A DNA stretch of 42,068 bases, taken from the NCBI GenBank assembly GCA_051984675.1, contig JBPYFK010000072.1:1-42068 (forward strand), read 5' to 3'. The notes beneath the pieces are model-generated. The model was given only the letters and a program-made list of their open reading frames with translations, was not told the DNA's origin and made no database searches. Both the position numbers and the translations under genes were made by a program. Shown piece by piece: positions 1-7,987 of this stretch. The DNA comes from JBPYFK01 sp051984675 (lineage in GTDB: Bacteria; Actinomycetota; Actinomycetes; Mycobacteriales; Pseudonocardiaceae). Every line of letters begins with the position of its first letter. Position 1 is the first letter of the stretch.

Positions 1-2
1 TC

Positions 3-266
3 GCCAAGGAGGTGACCACGAGCGCACCGGTCTCCGGCAACGTCCTGGAGCCGCCGGAGATGCTGGGCATCGACAAGATCACCCCGGACATGATCATGCT
101 CCGGCTGACGGTCAAGGTACGTCCGGGCCAGCAGTGGGCCGTCCAGCGCGCCCTCCGCGCCCAGATCAAGCGGGCGTACGACAACGCCGACATCCACCCG
201 CCCTACCCCAGCGGGCGCCCCTTACCGCCCATCACGGCCACACACCAGCTCACCACCGCGACGTGA
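3..266 (+). CDS. MscS-family mechanosensitive channel, C-terminal fragment (cut by window edge)
   Basis: The reading frame is open from the left edge and ends at 266, so only the last ~87 residues are visible. The sequence (EPPEMLGIDKITPDMIMLRL, then VKVRPGQQWAVQRALRAQIKRAYD and a DIHPPYP tail) fits the alpha/beta cytoplasmic C-terminal domain of small-conductance mechanosensitive channels. These channels release small solutes on hypo-osmotic shock. The in-frame GTG at 12 is probably internal because the frame stays open upstream of it. The transmembrane part lies outside the window. A short His/Thr-rich tail follows the conserved domain. It converges with the MFS gene across a hairpin at 372-407. 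Confidence 0.75.
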   Translation, partial: AKEVTTSAPVSGNVLEPPEMLGIDKITPDMIMLRLTVKVRPGQQWAVQRALRAQIKRAYDNADIHPPYPSGRPLPPITATHQLTTAT

Positions 267-371
267 GCCCGTTCCTTGCGTAGCCAGCGCGCGCGGCTGA
301 AGTAACCAGTATGAGCACGGAAACGACACCGGCCGTCGATCCAGCAGCGACGTGGCCGAAAAAGAAGCAAC

Positions 372-407
372 CGGCTGCCCCCGCGCACGAACGCCCAGGG
401 GCAGCCG
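372..407 (-). terminator. Hairpin terminator between convergent genes
   Basis: A perfect 10-bp inverted repeat (CGGCTGCCCC at 372-381 and GGGGCAGCCG at 398-407) with a 16-nt loop lies 22 nt past the MFS stop. On the minus strand a T-rich run (TTCTTTTT, near 350-364) follows the stem, as in an intrinsic terminator. It could also stop readthrough from the channel gene on plus. Confidence 0.6.
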
Positions 408-428
408 AAAGCTCCACAACGGTCGCGG

Positions 429-1859
429 TCAGCTCGATGTACCGGCCAGCACGCGTGCCTCTTCCTCCGACGAAGAGGCCGGTGTGGAACCGTCCAGCGG
501 CTTACCCGCGGTTTCCTTCGTGAACCAGATCGCGATCCCGCCGATGACCCCGGCACCCATGAGGTAGTACGCCGGCCACATGAGGTCATGGGTGGTGGCG
601 ATGAGCGCCGTCATGACCGTGGCCACGGTCCCACCGAACAAGGACACGAAGATGTTGAACGAAATCGACAACGCGCCCTGACGAATCCCGGTTGGGAACA
701 GCGCGGGCAGCGTCGACGGCATCGCCCCACTGAAGATCACCAGCATAACTCCCATGATCATCAAACCCGCGAACACCGTCACTGTGGTGTCCTGCCGGAT
801 CAGCAGCACCGACGGGATCGCCAGCACCACCGTCGCGACGCAGCCTGTGAGGATGATGGGGCGGCGGCCGAGGCGGTCGGAGATCCTGCCGACAAAGGTG
901 ATCAGTACCAGCATGACGGCCATCACCGCGATCTGCAGCAGATAGGACTCGGTGTCGCCGATCTTGGGTGGGAGCTCGTCGGAGAGGTACGTCGGCATGT
1001 ACGAGCTCAGCATGTAGTTGACCACGTTCCAAGTCAGCACCAGCGCACCGCACAGCAGCATGGCCGGCCAGTACCGTGCGAACATCAGCCGCAGCGCCGA
1101 CTTCGCCGAATCTGTCTTGGCAGCCTCGCCCTGGCGCTGCTCCGCTTCCTCGAAGAGCTTGGTAAACGCCGGCGTCTCCTCCAGCTTCAGCCGCAGGTAC
1201 ATGCCCACAACACCCAGCGGCCCGGCGATGAGGAACGGAATCCGCCAGCCCCAGGACAGCAACGCGGTCTGGTTCAACGCCGCGGAGAGGATCGTGACGC
1301 TGCCCGCACCCATGATGTAGCCGGTCAGCGTGCCGAACTCCAACCAGCTACCCAGAAAACCGCGCCGCTTGTCGGGCGCGTACTCGGCGATGAACGTCAT
1401 GGCACCGCCGTATTCACCGCCGGTGGAGAACCCCTGGATCAGGCGGGCCAGCAGCAGCAGGCACGGCGCCGCCAAGCCGAGGGTGTTGAAGTCAGGAAGA
1501 ACACCGATCAGGAAGGTGCCCGCCGCCATCATGATCATGGTGGCAGCCAGAACCCGGGTACGACCGATCCGATCGCCGAGCGGGCCAAAGAACAGACCCC
1601 CGAGCGGGCGCACGAGGAACGCGGCCGCGAACGTCCCGAACGTCGCCAACAGCTGCGCCGTCGGGCTGGACCCCGGATAGAAGACCTTACCGATCGTGGT
1701 CGCCATGTAGGCGAACACTCCGAAGTCGAACCACTCCGTGACGTTACCGATCGCCGCCGCGGCGACCGCTCGGCGGACGAGCGAGGGATCGACCACCGTA
1801 ATGCCGTCGACCGACCGGATCGGGCCAGCCCCCTGCGCACGGGAATCGCTCGTCGTCAC
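429..1859 (-). CDS. MFS transporter, metabolite:H+ symporter (MHS/ProP-like) type
   Basis: A 476-residue inner-membrane secondary transporter. The N-terminus carries the MHS-like segment AAAIGNVTEWFDFGVFAYMA. The MFS loop signature follows (RPLGGLFFGPLGDRIGRTRV), and a second, related loop is near the middle (GRISDRLGRRPIIL). About 12 hydrophobic segments and a charged C-terminal tail are visible. MHS members carry compatible solutes, dicarboxylates or aromatic acids with protons; the substrate cannot be read here. The GTG at 1859 is chosen because GGGAGG stands 8 nt upstream. An in-frame upstream GTG at 1889 would add ten residues encoding C-S-W-L-R-E-V-V-A, a peptide that recurs before the acyl-CoA ligase gene. 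It is monocistronic on minus. Confidence 0.85.
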   Translation of the reverse strand: MTTSDSRAQGAGPIRSVDGITVVDPSLVRRAVAAAAIGNVTEWFDFGVFAYMATTIGKVFYPGSSPTAQLLATFGTFAAAFLVRPLGGLFFGPLGDRIGRTRVLAATMIMMAAGTFLIGVLPDFNTLGLAAPCLLLLARLIQGFSTGGEYGGAMTFIAEYAPDKRRGFLGSWLEFGTLTGYIMGAGSVTILSAALNQTALLSWGWRIPFLIAGPLGVVGMYLRLKLEETPAFTKLFEEAEQRQGEAAKTDSAKSALRLMFARYWPAMLLCGALVLTWNVVNYMLSSYMPTYLSDELPPKIGDTESYLLQIAVMAVMLVLITFVGRISDRLGRRPIILTGCVATVVLAIPSVLLIRQDTTVTVFAGLMIMGVMLVIFSGAMPSTLPALFPTGIRQGALSISFNIFVSLFGGTVATVMTALIATTHDLMWPAYYLMGAGVIGGIAIWFTKETAGKPLDGSTPASSSEEEARVLAGTSS

Positions 1860-1889
1860 CGCGACCACCTCCCGCAACCAGGAGCACAC
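1857..1889 (-). promoter_or_regulatory. Conserved short leader/N-terminal peptide V-C-S-W-L-R-E before the MFS gene
   Basis: Eleven codons starting with GTG encode VCSWLREVVAV and run in frame into the MFS coding region. They contain its ribosome binding site. A closely similar peptide, VCFWLRELLVV, is encoded upstream of the acyl-CoA ligase at 7627-7659. In the first seven codons four bases differ, and three of these changes are silent. This may be a translated leader, an alternative N-terminus or a shared regulatory site. Confidence 0.4.
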
Positions 1890-1996
1890 GATTTCGAATG
1901 CCGGTTTTCCTCTCGCGCTCTTCGGCGCAGACCGAATGTGTACATGCGGCGGAACCTTAGTTTATTTATGTTGAAGATCCAACGTTCTTCGCGCGA

Positions 1997-2020
1997 TATG
2001 CGATTTCAATCACTCGCATA
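1997..2020. repeat. Inverted repeat TATGCGA / TCGCATA upstream of the MFS gene
   Basis: A perfect 7-bp inverted repeat with a 10-nt spacer lies in the 402-bp space upstream of the MFS gene (1860-2261). It is a possible regulator site. The rest of that space is comparatively AT-rich between 1950 and 2070 and holds no convincing gene. Confidence 0.35.
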
Positions 2021-2050
2021 CGCAACGCCTTGCGTCTTGCGCCCTTCACC

Positions 2051-2066
2051 ATTAACGCACGTTAAT
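2051..2066. promoter_or_regulatory. 16-bp palindrome ATTAACGCACGTTAAT, operator-like
   Basis: Arms ATTAACG and CGTTAAT are separated by CA, giving a perfect 7-bp dyad. It lies about 190 nt upstream of the MFS start, in an AT-rich patch unusual for this DNA. Size and symmetry suit a TetR- or GntR-type dimer. No regulator gene is adjacent. Confidence 0.45.
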
Positions 2067-2201
2067 CTGGAAAAGGCGATCCAAGCGGACCAGCTAATAC
2101 CAGAGCCGCACAAGTGAGCCTTTTCCAAGCTCATATTGGCTGCTTGGGCAGATCAGGTGCGGCAGCTGCCCAGCGGATCAGCGGCCGGATGAGTTCGCGG
2201 G

Positions 2202-2244
2202 CGCCGAACGGCCGGGAGAAGGCTCGTTCCTGGGCCGTTCGGCG
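2202..2244 (-). terminator. Strong stem-loop after the MscS-like gene
   Basis: A perfect 12-bp inverted repeat (CGCCGAACGGCC at 2202-2213, GGCCGTTCGGCG at 2233-2244) with a 19-nt loop sits 18 nt past the stop of the minus-strand gene ending at 2262. There is no long T-tract, which is common in high-GC actinobacteria. Confidence 0.6.
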
Positions 2245-2261
2245 TCGCCGAGTACGGAGGC

Positions 2262-2966
2262 TCACTCGCGGCTGGCGGCGGCCGCGCCAGCGCTCGTATC
2301 GGAGCCGGTTTCGGTTGTCGTGCCTCGCTTACCAATCGAGGCGTAAGTGCGCTGGAGCAGTTCGCGGGCGATGTCCCGGCCGCCCCAACCGAACGCGATC
2401 CCGAACGCCAACGCGAGTCCACTAAGGACCACGAGCAACGTATTGGCGGTCAGTTGAACGGCGATGTTGAGCACGGTCAGCGCCGTGAACGCCGCGTACA
2501 CGATGATGATGTAACGCCCTATGCTGGCGAGGATCTCGTTACTGGTGGCACCCCGGATCAGCGCCGCCACGAAGTTCGCGAACACCGCGGCGAGGAACAG
2601 GATGGCGATCGCCGCGAAGATCCGTGGGATATAGCCCAGCATCTCGTTGAGGAACCCGGAGATCTGTGGCACGCCTAACGCGGAGGCGAACATCACGAAG
2701 GTGATCACGAATACGAACCAGAACGCTACCTTGCCGAGCGTCCCCGACGGTGTGAGGTCTGTGCCGGATCGGCGCAGGAACGTGGTGACCCCGGAACGGT
2801 CCATCACCCGGTCGAACCCGAGCTTCGCCAGCACCCGGGTCAGCACCGCCCCGACGAGCCTGGCGATGACGTACCCGACGACGAGCACGATAGTCGCGCC
2901 TATCAGCCGCGGAACGTAGCTCAGCAGGGTGCCAAACGCATCCTGGAATGGCTGGACGATGTTCAT
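2262..2966 (-). CDS. Small MscS-like (conserved TM helix) membrane protein
   Basis: A 234-residue membrane protein with an N-terminal amphipathic region, then VPRLIGATIVLVVGYVIARL, and three further hydrophobic helices. It ends with the glycine-rich segment GLALAFGIAFGWGGRDIARE. This is typical of the conserved TM-helix family related to mechanosensitive channels, which lacks the MscS cytoplasmic cage. A role in osmotic response is inferred only. The ATG at 2966 is preceded by AAAGGGG at 8 nt. The C-terminal 20 residues are Ser/Thr/Ala-rich and low in complexity. It is divergent from the secreted protein gene at 3182, so the two share a ~215-bp promoter region. Confidence 0.75.
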   Translation of the reverse strand: MNIVQPFQDAFGTLLSYVPRLIGATIVLVVGYVIARLVGAVLTRVLAKLGFDRVMDRSGVTTFLRRSGTDLTPSGTLGKVAFWFVFVITFVMFASALGVPQISGFLNEMLGYIPRIFAAIAILFLAAVFANFVAALIRGATSNEILASIGRYIIIVYAAFTALTVLNIAVQLTANTLLVVLSGLALAFGIAFGWGGRDIARELLQRTYASIGKRGTTTETGSDTSAGAAAASRE

Positions 2967-3181
2967 CTCTGCGACCCCTTTCCTGGTGGCGGTTGCTATC
3001 GGCGGACGCCGGATCGTTTCGGAAAGTTGCGGGCCTTGCCGTGCGACTTTTTGTCGCTATGCTGCGTCCCCTACAACGGCTGGACGCTGCCCAGTGGGAC
3101 CGACCAGAAGGGGACACAAAGAGGGTGCGAGGCACAGTGCGACCAACGACTAGCTATCGACAGGAGGGAGGGCGAGGGTAC

Positions 3182-4798
3182 TTGGGACGGACCAGGCCAA
3201 AGCGACCCTGTGGCAGGAACGGTCGTCCGCTTCTGGGGCTCATTGCCGCAATCGTGCTGCTCACCGCCGGAACGAGTCAGGCAGCAGTCGTTTCGCTGTC
3301 CGTGCCCGCGGTGCCCATCCCACAGGACCCTGGCGCGTCATCGGTAGTGCCGTTCCTCGGCCAGCAACGCCCCGCGCAGCCGATCGAGGGGGCGCGTTTC
3401 GCGCCGCGGCATCCTTTCATGGCCGCCAATGACCGGAGCAATTTGCACGACGATGCCTACCAGTCCGACGCGGGTACGGTGTCGGGCCCGCTGGGTCGGT
3501 CACCGAAGGTGATCTCTACGATGTACGCCCAGGAATGCGCCTCGGTAACCTTCGATACGCACGGACGAATTCTGACTGTCTGCGTTGGGGCGGCGACAGT
3601 CAATCTGCGACTGCTCGATCCGCACACGCTCGCTGTGCTCGCCGAGTATCCCCTGCCGCCTCGCTCGGCCTCGTCGTTGTCGCACCCGTTCACGTCCTTC
3701 GGCGCCGGCGGATACTTCTACCTGGACAACCACGACCGCGCAGTAGTGCCAACATCCGACGGGCATATCGACGTCATCGCGGAGAGCGGTTCGGTCCACA
3801 CGCCCACCCTGACCTTGCAACGGCAATATGACGTGAAGCCCTACGTCGGCAACTCGGTAATCCTGTCGGTACTTCCGGACTGGCAGGGTCGGTTGTGGTT
3901 CGTGACGGGCTCGGGCGTGGTGGGCATCGTCGATCCGGCGACCGGCACCACCCGGGCGATGAGGCTGCCGAATGGCGAAGGCGTTGGCAACTCGATGGCG
4001 GTCGACGAGACGGGCGGCGTTTTCGTCGTTTCCGACCACGCACTCTACCGCTTCGATGCAGATGGGACAGGAAGGCCGGCGATCAGTTGGCGACAGCCAT
4101 ACGAGGCCGGTGTTCGGCAGAAGCCGGGGCAGAGCGAGTTCGGTTCTGGCACGACGCCCACCATCATCCGGCACGGTCTGGACCATTACGTCGCGATCAC
4201 CGACAACGCCGACCCGCTGATGCACGTGCTGGTCTACCGGGCCGACCGCGGCAACCCCGGCGGGGCGCCCGTGTGCTCCATGCCGGTCTTCTCGCCCGAC
4301 CGAGGAAGCACCGACAACTCACTGATCGCCTTTGGCGACGCTCTGGTCGTCGAGAACAACTACGGTTACACCGGGCCTGAACAGACACCACCGTCGACCA
4401 CGCCCGCCCGCAACACCCCGACCACCGAGCCGGGCGTCACCCGCATCGACGTCGACTACGACCATGGCGGTTGCCACAGCACGTGGACCAACTCGGAAGT
4501 CCGTGTACCTACAAGTGTCAGCAAGGCATCGACGACGACCGGGCTGATTTACGTCTACGAGCATCCGTCCGCCGACCAGGTGCAATACACGTCGGGGCAA
4601 CCAGCCACTGGACCCGAGGATCCGTGGTATCTCACCGCGCTCGACGCAAACAACGGCCACCGGGTCTGGTCAGCACTCACCGGCGTCGGCCTCGGCTACA
4701 ACAACAACTACGCTCCGATCACTCTCGGCCCTGACGGGACGGCGTACATCGGCGTACTCGGCGGCCTGGTCGCCCTACGCGACCGCCCTCACCCCTGA
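3182..4798 (+). CDS. Secreted PQQ-like beta-propeller protein
   Basis: An exported protein of about 538 residues. A basic N-terminus (RTRPKRPCGRNGR) leads into a hydrophobic core (LLGLIAAIVLLTAG) and a likely cleavage near TSQA-A. The rest shows repeated beta-blade-like units ending in W/Y-hydrophobic strands (GRLWFVTGSGVVGIVDPATG, GGVFVVSDHALYRFDADG, GTAYIGVLGGLVALRD), as in PQQ- or YncE-like propellers. An activity cannot be read. The TTG at 3182 is chosen because it directly precedes the signal peptide and GGAGGG lies at 3163-3168. GTG codons at 3137 or 3125 are alternatives. The more upstream ATG at 2948 would overlap the divergent gene and is unlikely. It ends 34 bp from a convergent gene. 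Confidence 0.6.
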   Translation: MGRTRPKRPCGRNGRPLLGLIAAIVLLTAGTSQAAVVSLSVPAVPIPQDPGASSVVPFLGQQRPAQPIEGARFAPRHPFMAANDRSNLHDDAYQSDAGTVSGPLGRSPKVISTMYAQECASVTFDTHGRILTVCVGAATVNLRLLDPHTLAVLAEYPLPPRSASSLSHPFTSFGAGGYFYLDNHDRAVVPTSDGHIDVIAESGSVHTPTLTLQRQYDVKPYVGNSVILSVLPDWQGRLWFVTGSGVVGIVDPATGTTRAMRLPNGEGVGNSMAVDETGGVFVVSDHALYRFDADGTGRPAISWRQPYEAGVRQKPGQSEFGSGTTPTIIRHGLDHYVAITDNADPLMHVLVYRADRGNPGGAPVCSMPVFSPDRGSTDNSLIAFGDALVVENNYGYTGPEQTPPSTTPARNTPTTEPGVTRIDVDYDHGGCHSTWTNSEVRVPTSVSKASTTTGLIYVYEHPSADQVQYTSGQPATGPEDPWYLTALDANNGHRVWSALTGVGLGYNNNYAPITLGPDGTAYIGVLGGLVALRDRPHP

Positions 4799-4832
4799 CC
4801 GTCCGTCGCCGCCTGCCTGGCGTGGCTTCCCG

Positions 4833-5501
4833 TCACCGCCTCAGACGGTGGTCTTGGTGGTGACCGAACAGTCGCCGAGCCTGCTCTGCGCTGGGAACCA
4901 CGAAGGTCCCCTCAGCTTCCACCAGAACGATGTCCGGCTCACTCTCGGTCGCGATGGTGGCAAAGGAGTTCGTCCATCGCCCGCGCTCGTCGTTGACCAC
5001 GCGACCGACCAACCGCAGCGGTGTCTTCAGCGGCACCGGGCCCCGGTAGCGAACCGCGAGCTTCACTGTCATACCGGGTGTGCCACGCGCGGCGTGGGCG
5101 TGCCCGAGGATCTGATCCAGCAGCATCGCGCTGACCCCGCCGTGGGAGTAGCTGGGCGGACCCTCGTGGGCCAACCCCAAGGTGCAGGAACCGATCGCGG
5201 CCCCATCGACGATCTCCACTCGCATCGGCGGCGCGAACGGGTGCCCCGGCCCCACCGCTGGGTTGTACATACGTCGGCGCCCCTCGTCGACCGCGGCTGG
5301 CTCGCCGCGCTCCCGGCGCGCGGCAGCCAGCGGCTCTACCAGCGCACGGACCTGCCCGGCGACGTCGAGCAGCGTGCTGGTGTCGACTTCCGTCGACACG
5401 GCTGTCTCGGTCAATTCCCGCATTGCCGCGCCGAGGTCACGCACCGCGCGACGCCGCTGGCGCATCGCCTCCTCACCGTCACGCACCACCAGCTCACTCA
5501 C
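4833..5501 (-). CDS. PaaI-family hot-dog thioesterase
   Basis: A protein of about 222 residues. The C-terminal ~130 residues form a hot-dog domain, with SYSHGGVSAMLLDQILGHAH matching the HGG...D active segment of PaaI-type acyl-CoA thioesterases. Strands like MTVKLAVRYRGPVPLKTPLRL and an EAEGTFV strand follow. It would hydrolyse acyl- or aryl-CoA in the cytosol. The first ~85 residues are helical and not part of the domain. The GTG at 5501 overlaps the stop of the crotonase remnant by 8 nt, which suggests translational coupling in a former ligase-crotonase-thioesterase unit. Longer starts would run inside the upstream gene. Confidence 0.75.
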   Translation of the reverse strand: MSELVVRDGEEAMRQRRRAVRDLGAAMRELTETAVSTEVDTSTLLDVAGQVRALVEPLAAARRERGEPAAVDEGRRRMYNPAVGPGHPFAPPMRVEIVDGAAIGSCTLGLAHEGPPSYSHGGVSAMLLDQILGHAHAARGTPGMTVKLAVRYRGPVPLKTPLRLVGRVVNDERGRWTNSFATIATESEPDIVLVEAEGTFVVPSAEQARRLFGHHQDHRLRR

Positions 5502-5751
5502 CCCGCCAGACCGGCTTGCGCTTCTCGGCGAATGCCCCCGCGCCCTCTTGGGCATCCGCGGAGCGGAACACCGGGTCGACCAGCGTCGCCTGCTCGCGGA
5601 ACGCCTCGGCATCAGTCCACCGCACGGCGCCGGACACGATCTGCTTGGTCACGCGAATCGCCAGCGGCCCGTTGGCCGCGACCCGGCCGGGTCGGTTGAT
5701 CGTCATGACGGCCACACCGTCAGCGACCTCGGTCAGAACGCTGTCATCCAC
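5494..5751 (-). pseudogene. Enoyl-CoA hydratase/crotonase with large internal in-frame deletion
   Basis: An 85-codon frame joins a crotonase N-terminus (VDDSVLTEVADGVAVMTINR) directly to a crotonase C-terminus (VAANGPLAIRVTKQIVSGAV ... EGAGAFAEKRKPVWRGE). Family members are about 250-260 residues. The missing ~170 residues include both oxyanion-hole regions and the catalytic acids, so it cannot be an active hydratase. The start is clear: GTG at 5751 with GGAGGA just upstream. The junction is near PGR/VAANG. The frame, ribosome binding site and coupling to the thioesterase are intact, so the deletion may be recent or the short product may be kept for polarity. The neighbouring ligase and thioesterase suggest an original acyl-CoA pathway. 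Confidence 0.8.
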
Positions 5752-5784
5752 GCTTCCTCCACGCACCTGGCCCGCGGGCCTCCG

Positions 5785-5807
5785 GGCTGCGGTAGCGCTC
5801 CGCAGCC
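5785..5807 (-). repeat. Stem-loop in the leader of the crotonase remnant
   Basis: A perfect 8-bp stem (GGCTGCGG at 5785-5792, CCGCAGCC at 5800-5807) with a 7-nt loop lies next to a 12-bp perfect palindrome GGCCCGCGGGCC (5769-5780). Both fall within 60 nt upstream of the crotonase start, in the 264-bp gap after the ligase. They could attenuate or partly terminate ligase transcription. Confidence 0.35.
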
Positions 5808-6015
5808 GCAGTAGCGTCCAGTCTCGCCTGCCAGGTTCCCCCCGTCCAGACCGACCGGACGGTCTGCCACGATCTGGTTGCGTGTCAGCAATCATCCCGG
5901 CACGAAGGGGCGTGTGTGAATCCGCTGGGGACGAGATCTTCCGGGCCCAGCAGGGTGCGGGGTACCGGAAATCCACCTGGCAGTCGACGCACGTCAGGGC
6001 GTCTTCTCGGCCCGC

Positions 6016-7557
6016 TCACCGTCCCCAGACCGGACCGATCCACTCCGTGGTCTGGTCCCGGAGCCGCCGTTTGAGCAGCTTGCCTCCGGGGTTGCGGGGC
6101 AGTGGCTCGGTACTGACGGCGAAGAACTGCGGGATCTTGAAGTTGGCCAGCCGGTCACGCAGGTACGGCAGCGCGGATTGCGGGGCGAAGTCGGTCCCGG
6201 GGGCCGGGACGACGACAGCACCGACCTTCTCCCCCATCACATCGTCTGCCACGCCGACCACCGCAACCTCCGCGACGCCTGGTACACCCGCCAAGGCGTT
6301 CTCGACCTCGACCGAGTACACGTTCTCGCCGCCACGGTTGATCACGTCCTTGGCCCGGTCGACGACATACACCAGGCCGTGATCGTCGATGCGGGCCAGA
6401 TCGCCGGTGTACAGCCACCCATCCACGAACGTGGTAGCAGTCGCGTCCGGCTTGTTCCAGTATCCGGCAACGACGTTCGGGCCGCGTACAAGCAGTTCAC
6501 CGACACCGGTGCGAGCATCGGGCTCGTTCACCGCCAAGTCCACAACGGGGGCGGCGAAACCGACCGAGTCGGCGTGCTCGCCCGCCCATTCGTGCGGCAG
6601 GTAGGTCGCGATGGACGACGTCTCGGTCAACCCGAAACCATTGCCCACCCGAGCGTTGGGGAACGCGCCCTTGATCCGATCCACCAAAGCCGGTGCGATG
6701 GGCGCACCTCCGTAGGCGAGGCTGCGTACCGCCTTAAGATCCAGCGTGTCGAATTCCGAGTGCGCCAGCGCGAGTGCATAGATCGCGGGGACCGTCGTCA
6801 GCACGTTGATGCGCTCGTCCACGATGGTGCGGAGAAACATCTCGACATCGAAAGTGGGGAGCACCACAGTCGTGCCGCCAAGTGCCAACTGGACCAGCAG
6901 CTGGCTGTTGCAACCGGTTACGTGGAACAGCGGCACCGACACGAGGTTTCGCAGTGTCGGCCCCTCCCGCCGATCAATCCCGATGACGCGGATCGCGGTT
7001 TCCACATTGGACAGGAAGTTCTCGTGGGTGGTCATCGCCCCCTTCGGGAACCCTGTTGTGCCGCTGGTGTAGAAGATCGCGGCAAGATCGTCCAACACCA
7101 GATCATCGACGTGGGACGGCGCGCCGTCCGGCAGGTCGTCGCCGGGACGCAGCACGTACGTGGCACCGGAGTCGGATAAGACGTAATCGATCTCGGGTTG
7201 CGCGAAGCGGATGTTCACCGGGACCGAAACCGCACCGGCCAGCAGCGTCCCCAGGAACCCGAGAACCCAGTCGACCCCGGCGTACAGCACGTTGGCCACC
7301 CGATCACCGCGACCGACACCTGCGTTACGTAACCCGCCGGCAACTCGGGACGCGCGGTCCCACAGCTGCCGGTAGGTCAGCCGGTCCCCGCCGACCTCCA
7401 CCAGCGCCTCGTGGTCGGGGTAGCAGTCGACCACCGAGCGCAGCATCGCGACCAGCGACGGGGCAAGGTCGGCGTAGTGCGCGACGTCGTTGTCGTCGCG
7501 CACGACACCGGAAGTGTCAAAAGGCGCGGCGCCACGCGGATGCGGTTCCACCGGCAT
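6016..7557 (-). CDS. Acyl-CoA synthetase / AMP-dependent ligase
   Basis: A 513-residue adenylate-forming enzyme that activates a carboxylic acid to acyl-AMP and then acyl-CoA. Motifs in order: YTSGTTGFPKGA (about residues 163-174, P-loop), FHVTGCN, YGGAPIAP, GFGLTETSS, YTGDLARIDDHG, DRAKDVINRGGENVYSVEVE, and the C-terminal lysine in GGKLLKRR. All are intact, unlike in the remnant at 15.6-15.9 kb. The linker before the P-loop is short. ATG 7557 has AAGGGG 8 nt upstream; the frame is open further upstream but a promoter lies there. The substrate class is probably a fatty or aromatic acid, inferred from the crotonase and thioesterase remains downstream and the amidase divergent from it. Confidence 0.85.
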   Translation of the reverse strand: MPVEPHPRGAAPFDTSGVVRDDNDVAHYADLAPSLVAMLRSVVDCYPDHEALVEVGGDRLTYRQLWDRASRVAGGLRNAGVGRGDRVANVLYAGVDWVLGFLGTLLAGAVSVPVNIRFAQPEIDYVLSDSGATYVLRPGDDLPDGAPSHVDDLVLDDLAAIFYTSGTTGFPKGAMTTHENFLSNVETAIRVIGIDRREGPTLRNLVSVPLFHVTGCNSQLLVQLALGGTTVVLPTFDVEMFLRTIVDERINVLTTVPAIYALALAHSEFDTLDLKAVRSLAYGGAPIAPALVDRIKGAFPNARVGNGFGLTETSSIATYLPHEWAGEHADSVGFAAPVVDLAVNEPDARTGVGELLVRGPNVVAGYWNKPDATATTFVDGWLYTGDLARIDDHGLVYVVDRAKDVINRGGENVYSVEVENALAGVPGVAEVAVVGVADDVMGEKVGAVVVPAPGTDFAPQSALPYLRDRLANFKIPQFFAVSTEPLPRNPGGKLLKRRLRDQTTEWIGPVWGR

Positions 7558-7626
7558 CGGACTCACCCCTTCACCTGAAGTAACGGCGCGGGTTTTGTCG
7601 TGCGGCATCGCGGTGATCTGCTCCGC

Positions 7627-7659
7627 CACGACCAAGAGCTCGCGCAGCCAGAAACACAC
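7627..7659 (-). promoter_or_regulatory. Conserved short leader peptide V-C-F-W-L-R-E upstream of the ligase
   Basis: GTG at 7659 begins VCFWLRELLVV, in frame with but 102 nt upstream of the ligase ATG. It lies about 20-30 nt past the predicted transcription start, so it is in the mRNA leader. No ribosome binding site is evident. It matches the peptide before the MFS gene at 1857-1889. Function is unknown; candidates are a translated leader, an N-terminal extension, or a nucleotide-level site. Confidence 0.4.
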
Positions 7660-7684
7660 ACCGACTGGTCGGTACGTGACGCTC

Positions 7685-7713
7685 ATTACAGACGTCTCGT
7701 GCCGCTGCGTCAA
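7685..7713 (-). promoter_or_regulatory. Vegetative-type promoter for the acyl-CoA ligase
   Basis: TTGACG (7713-7708) and TGTAAT (7690-7685) on the minus strand are separated by exactly 17 bp, close to the primary sigma-factor consensus. The predicted start near 7678 leaves an mRNA leader of about 120 nt before the ligase ATG. Confidence 0.6.
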
Positions 7714-7987
7714 GACGCGGCACCCCTGAACCGATCCAACCGCGCCGTTGACGCCCCGCCGGCCTGATAACTGTCCATTAAGGACGAATGATGGCAACGC
7801 TGCGCAACCACCTCGGCCACACGGGTGACGGTCCTGGCCGAGCCGCGTACGCTGCTGGTAAGCAAGGTCAGGTCGCGTCAGCCACCGCGTGTCTCTTGTG
7901 GACTATGGGTACAACACCGTCGACTTTCGCTCGGTGGCCGGAAAGATTCGCGGTTCGCCGGACTACGCGACTGAACCGGAGGGTGCC

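Noticed and set aside
2051..2066. ATTAACGCACGTTAAT read as a second KstR site
   Set aside because: KstR needs AAC and GTT separated by 2 bp; here the spacing is 4 bp.
588..2117. Long plus-strand open frame opposite the MFS gene
   Set aside because: Very rich in Arg, His and Gln, with no family resemblance; a shadow of the minus-strand codon bias.
2948..3181. N-terminal extension of the beta-propeller-like protein from ATG 2948
   Set aside because: It would overlap the start of the divergent gene and place the signal peptide about 90 residues inside the protein.
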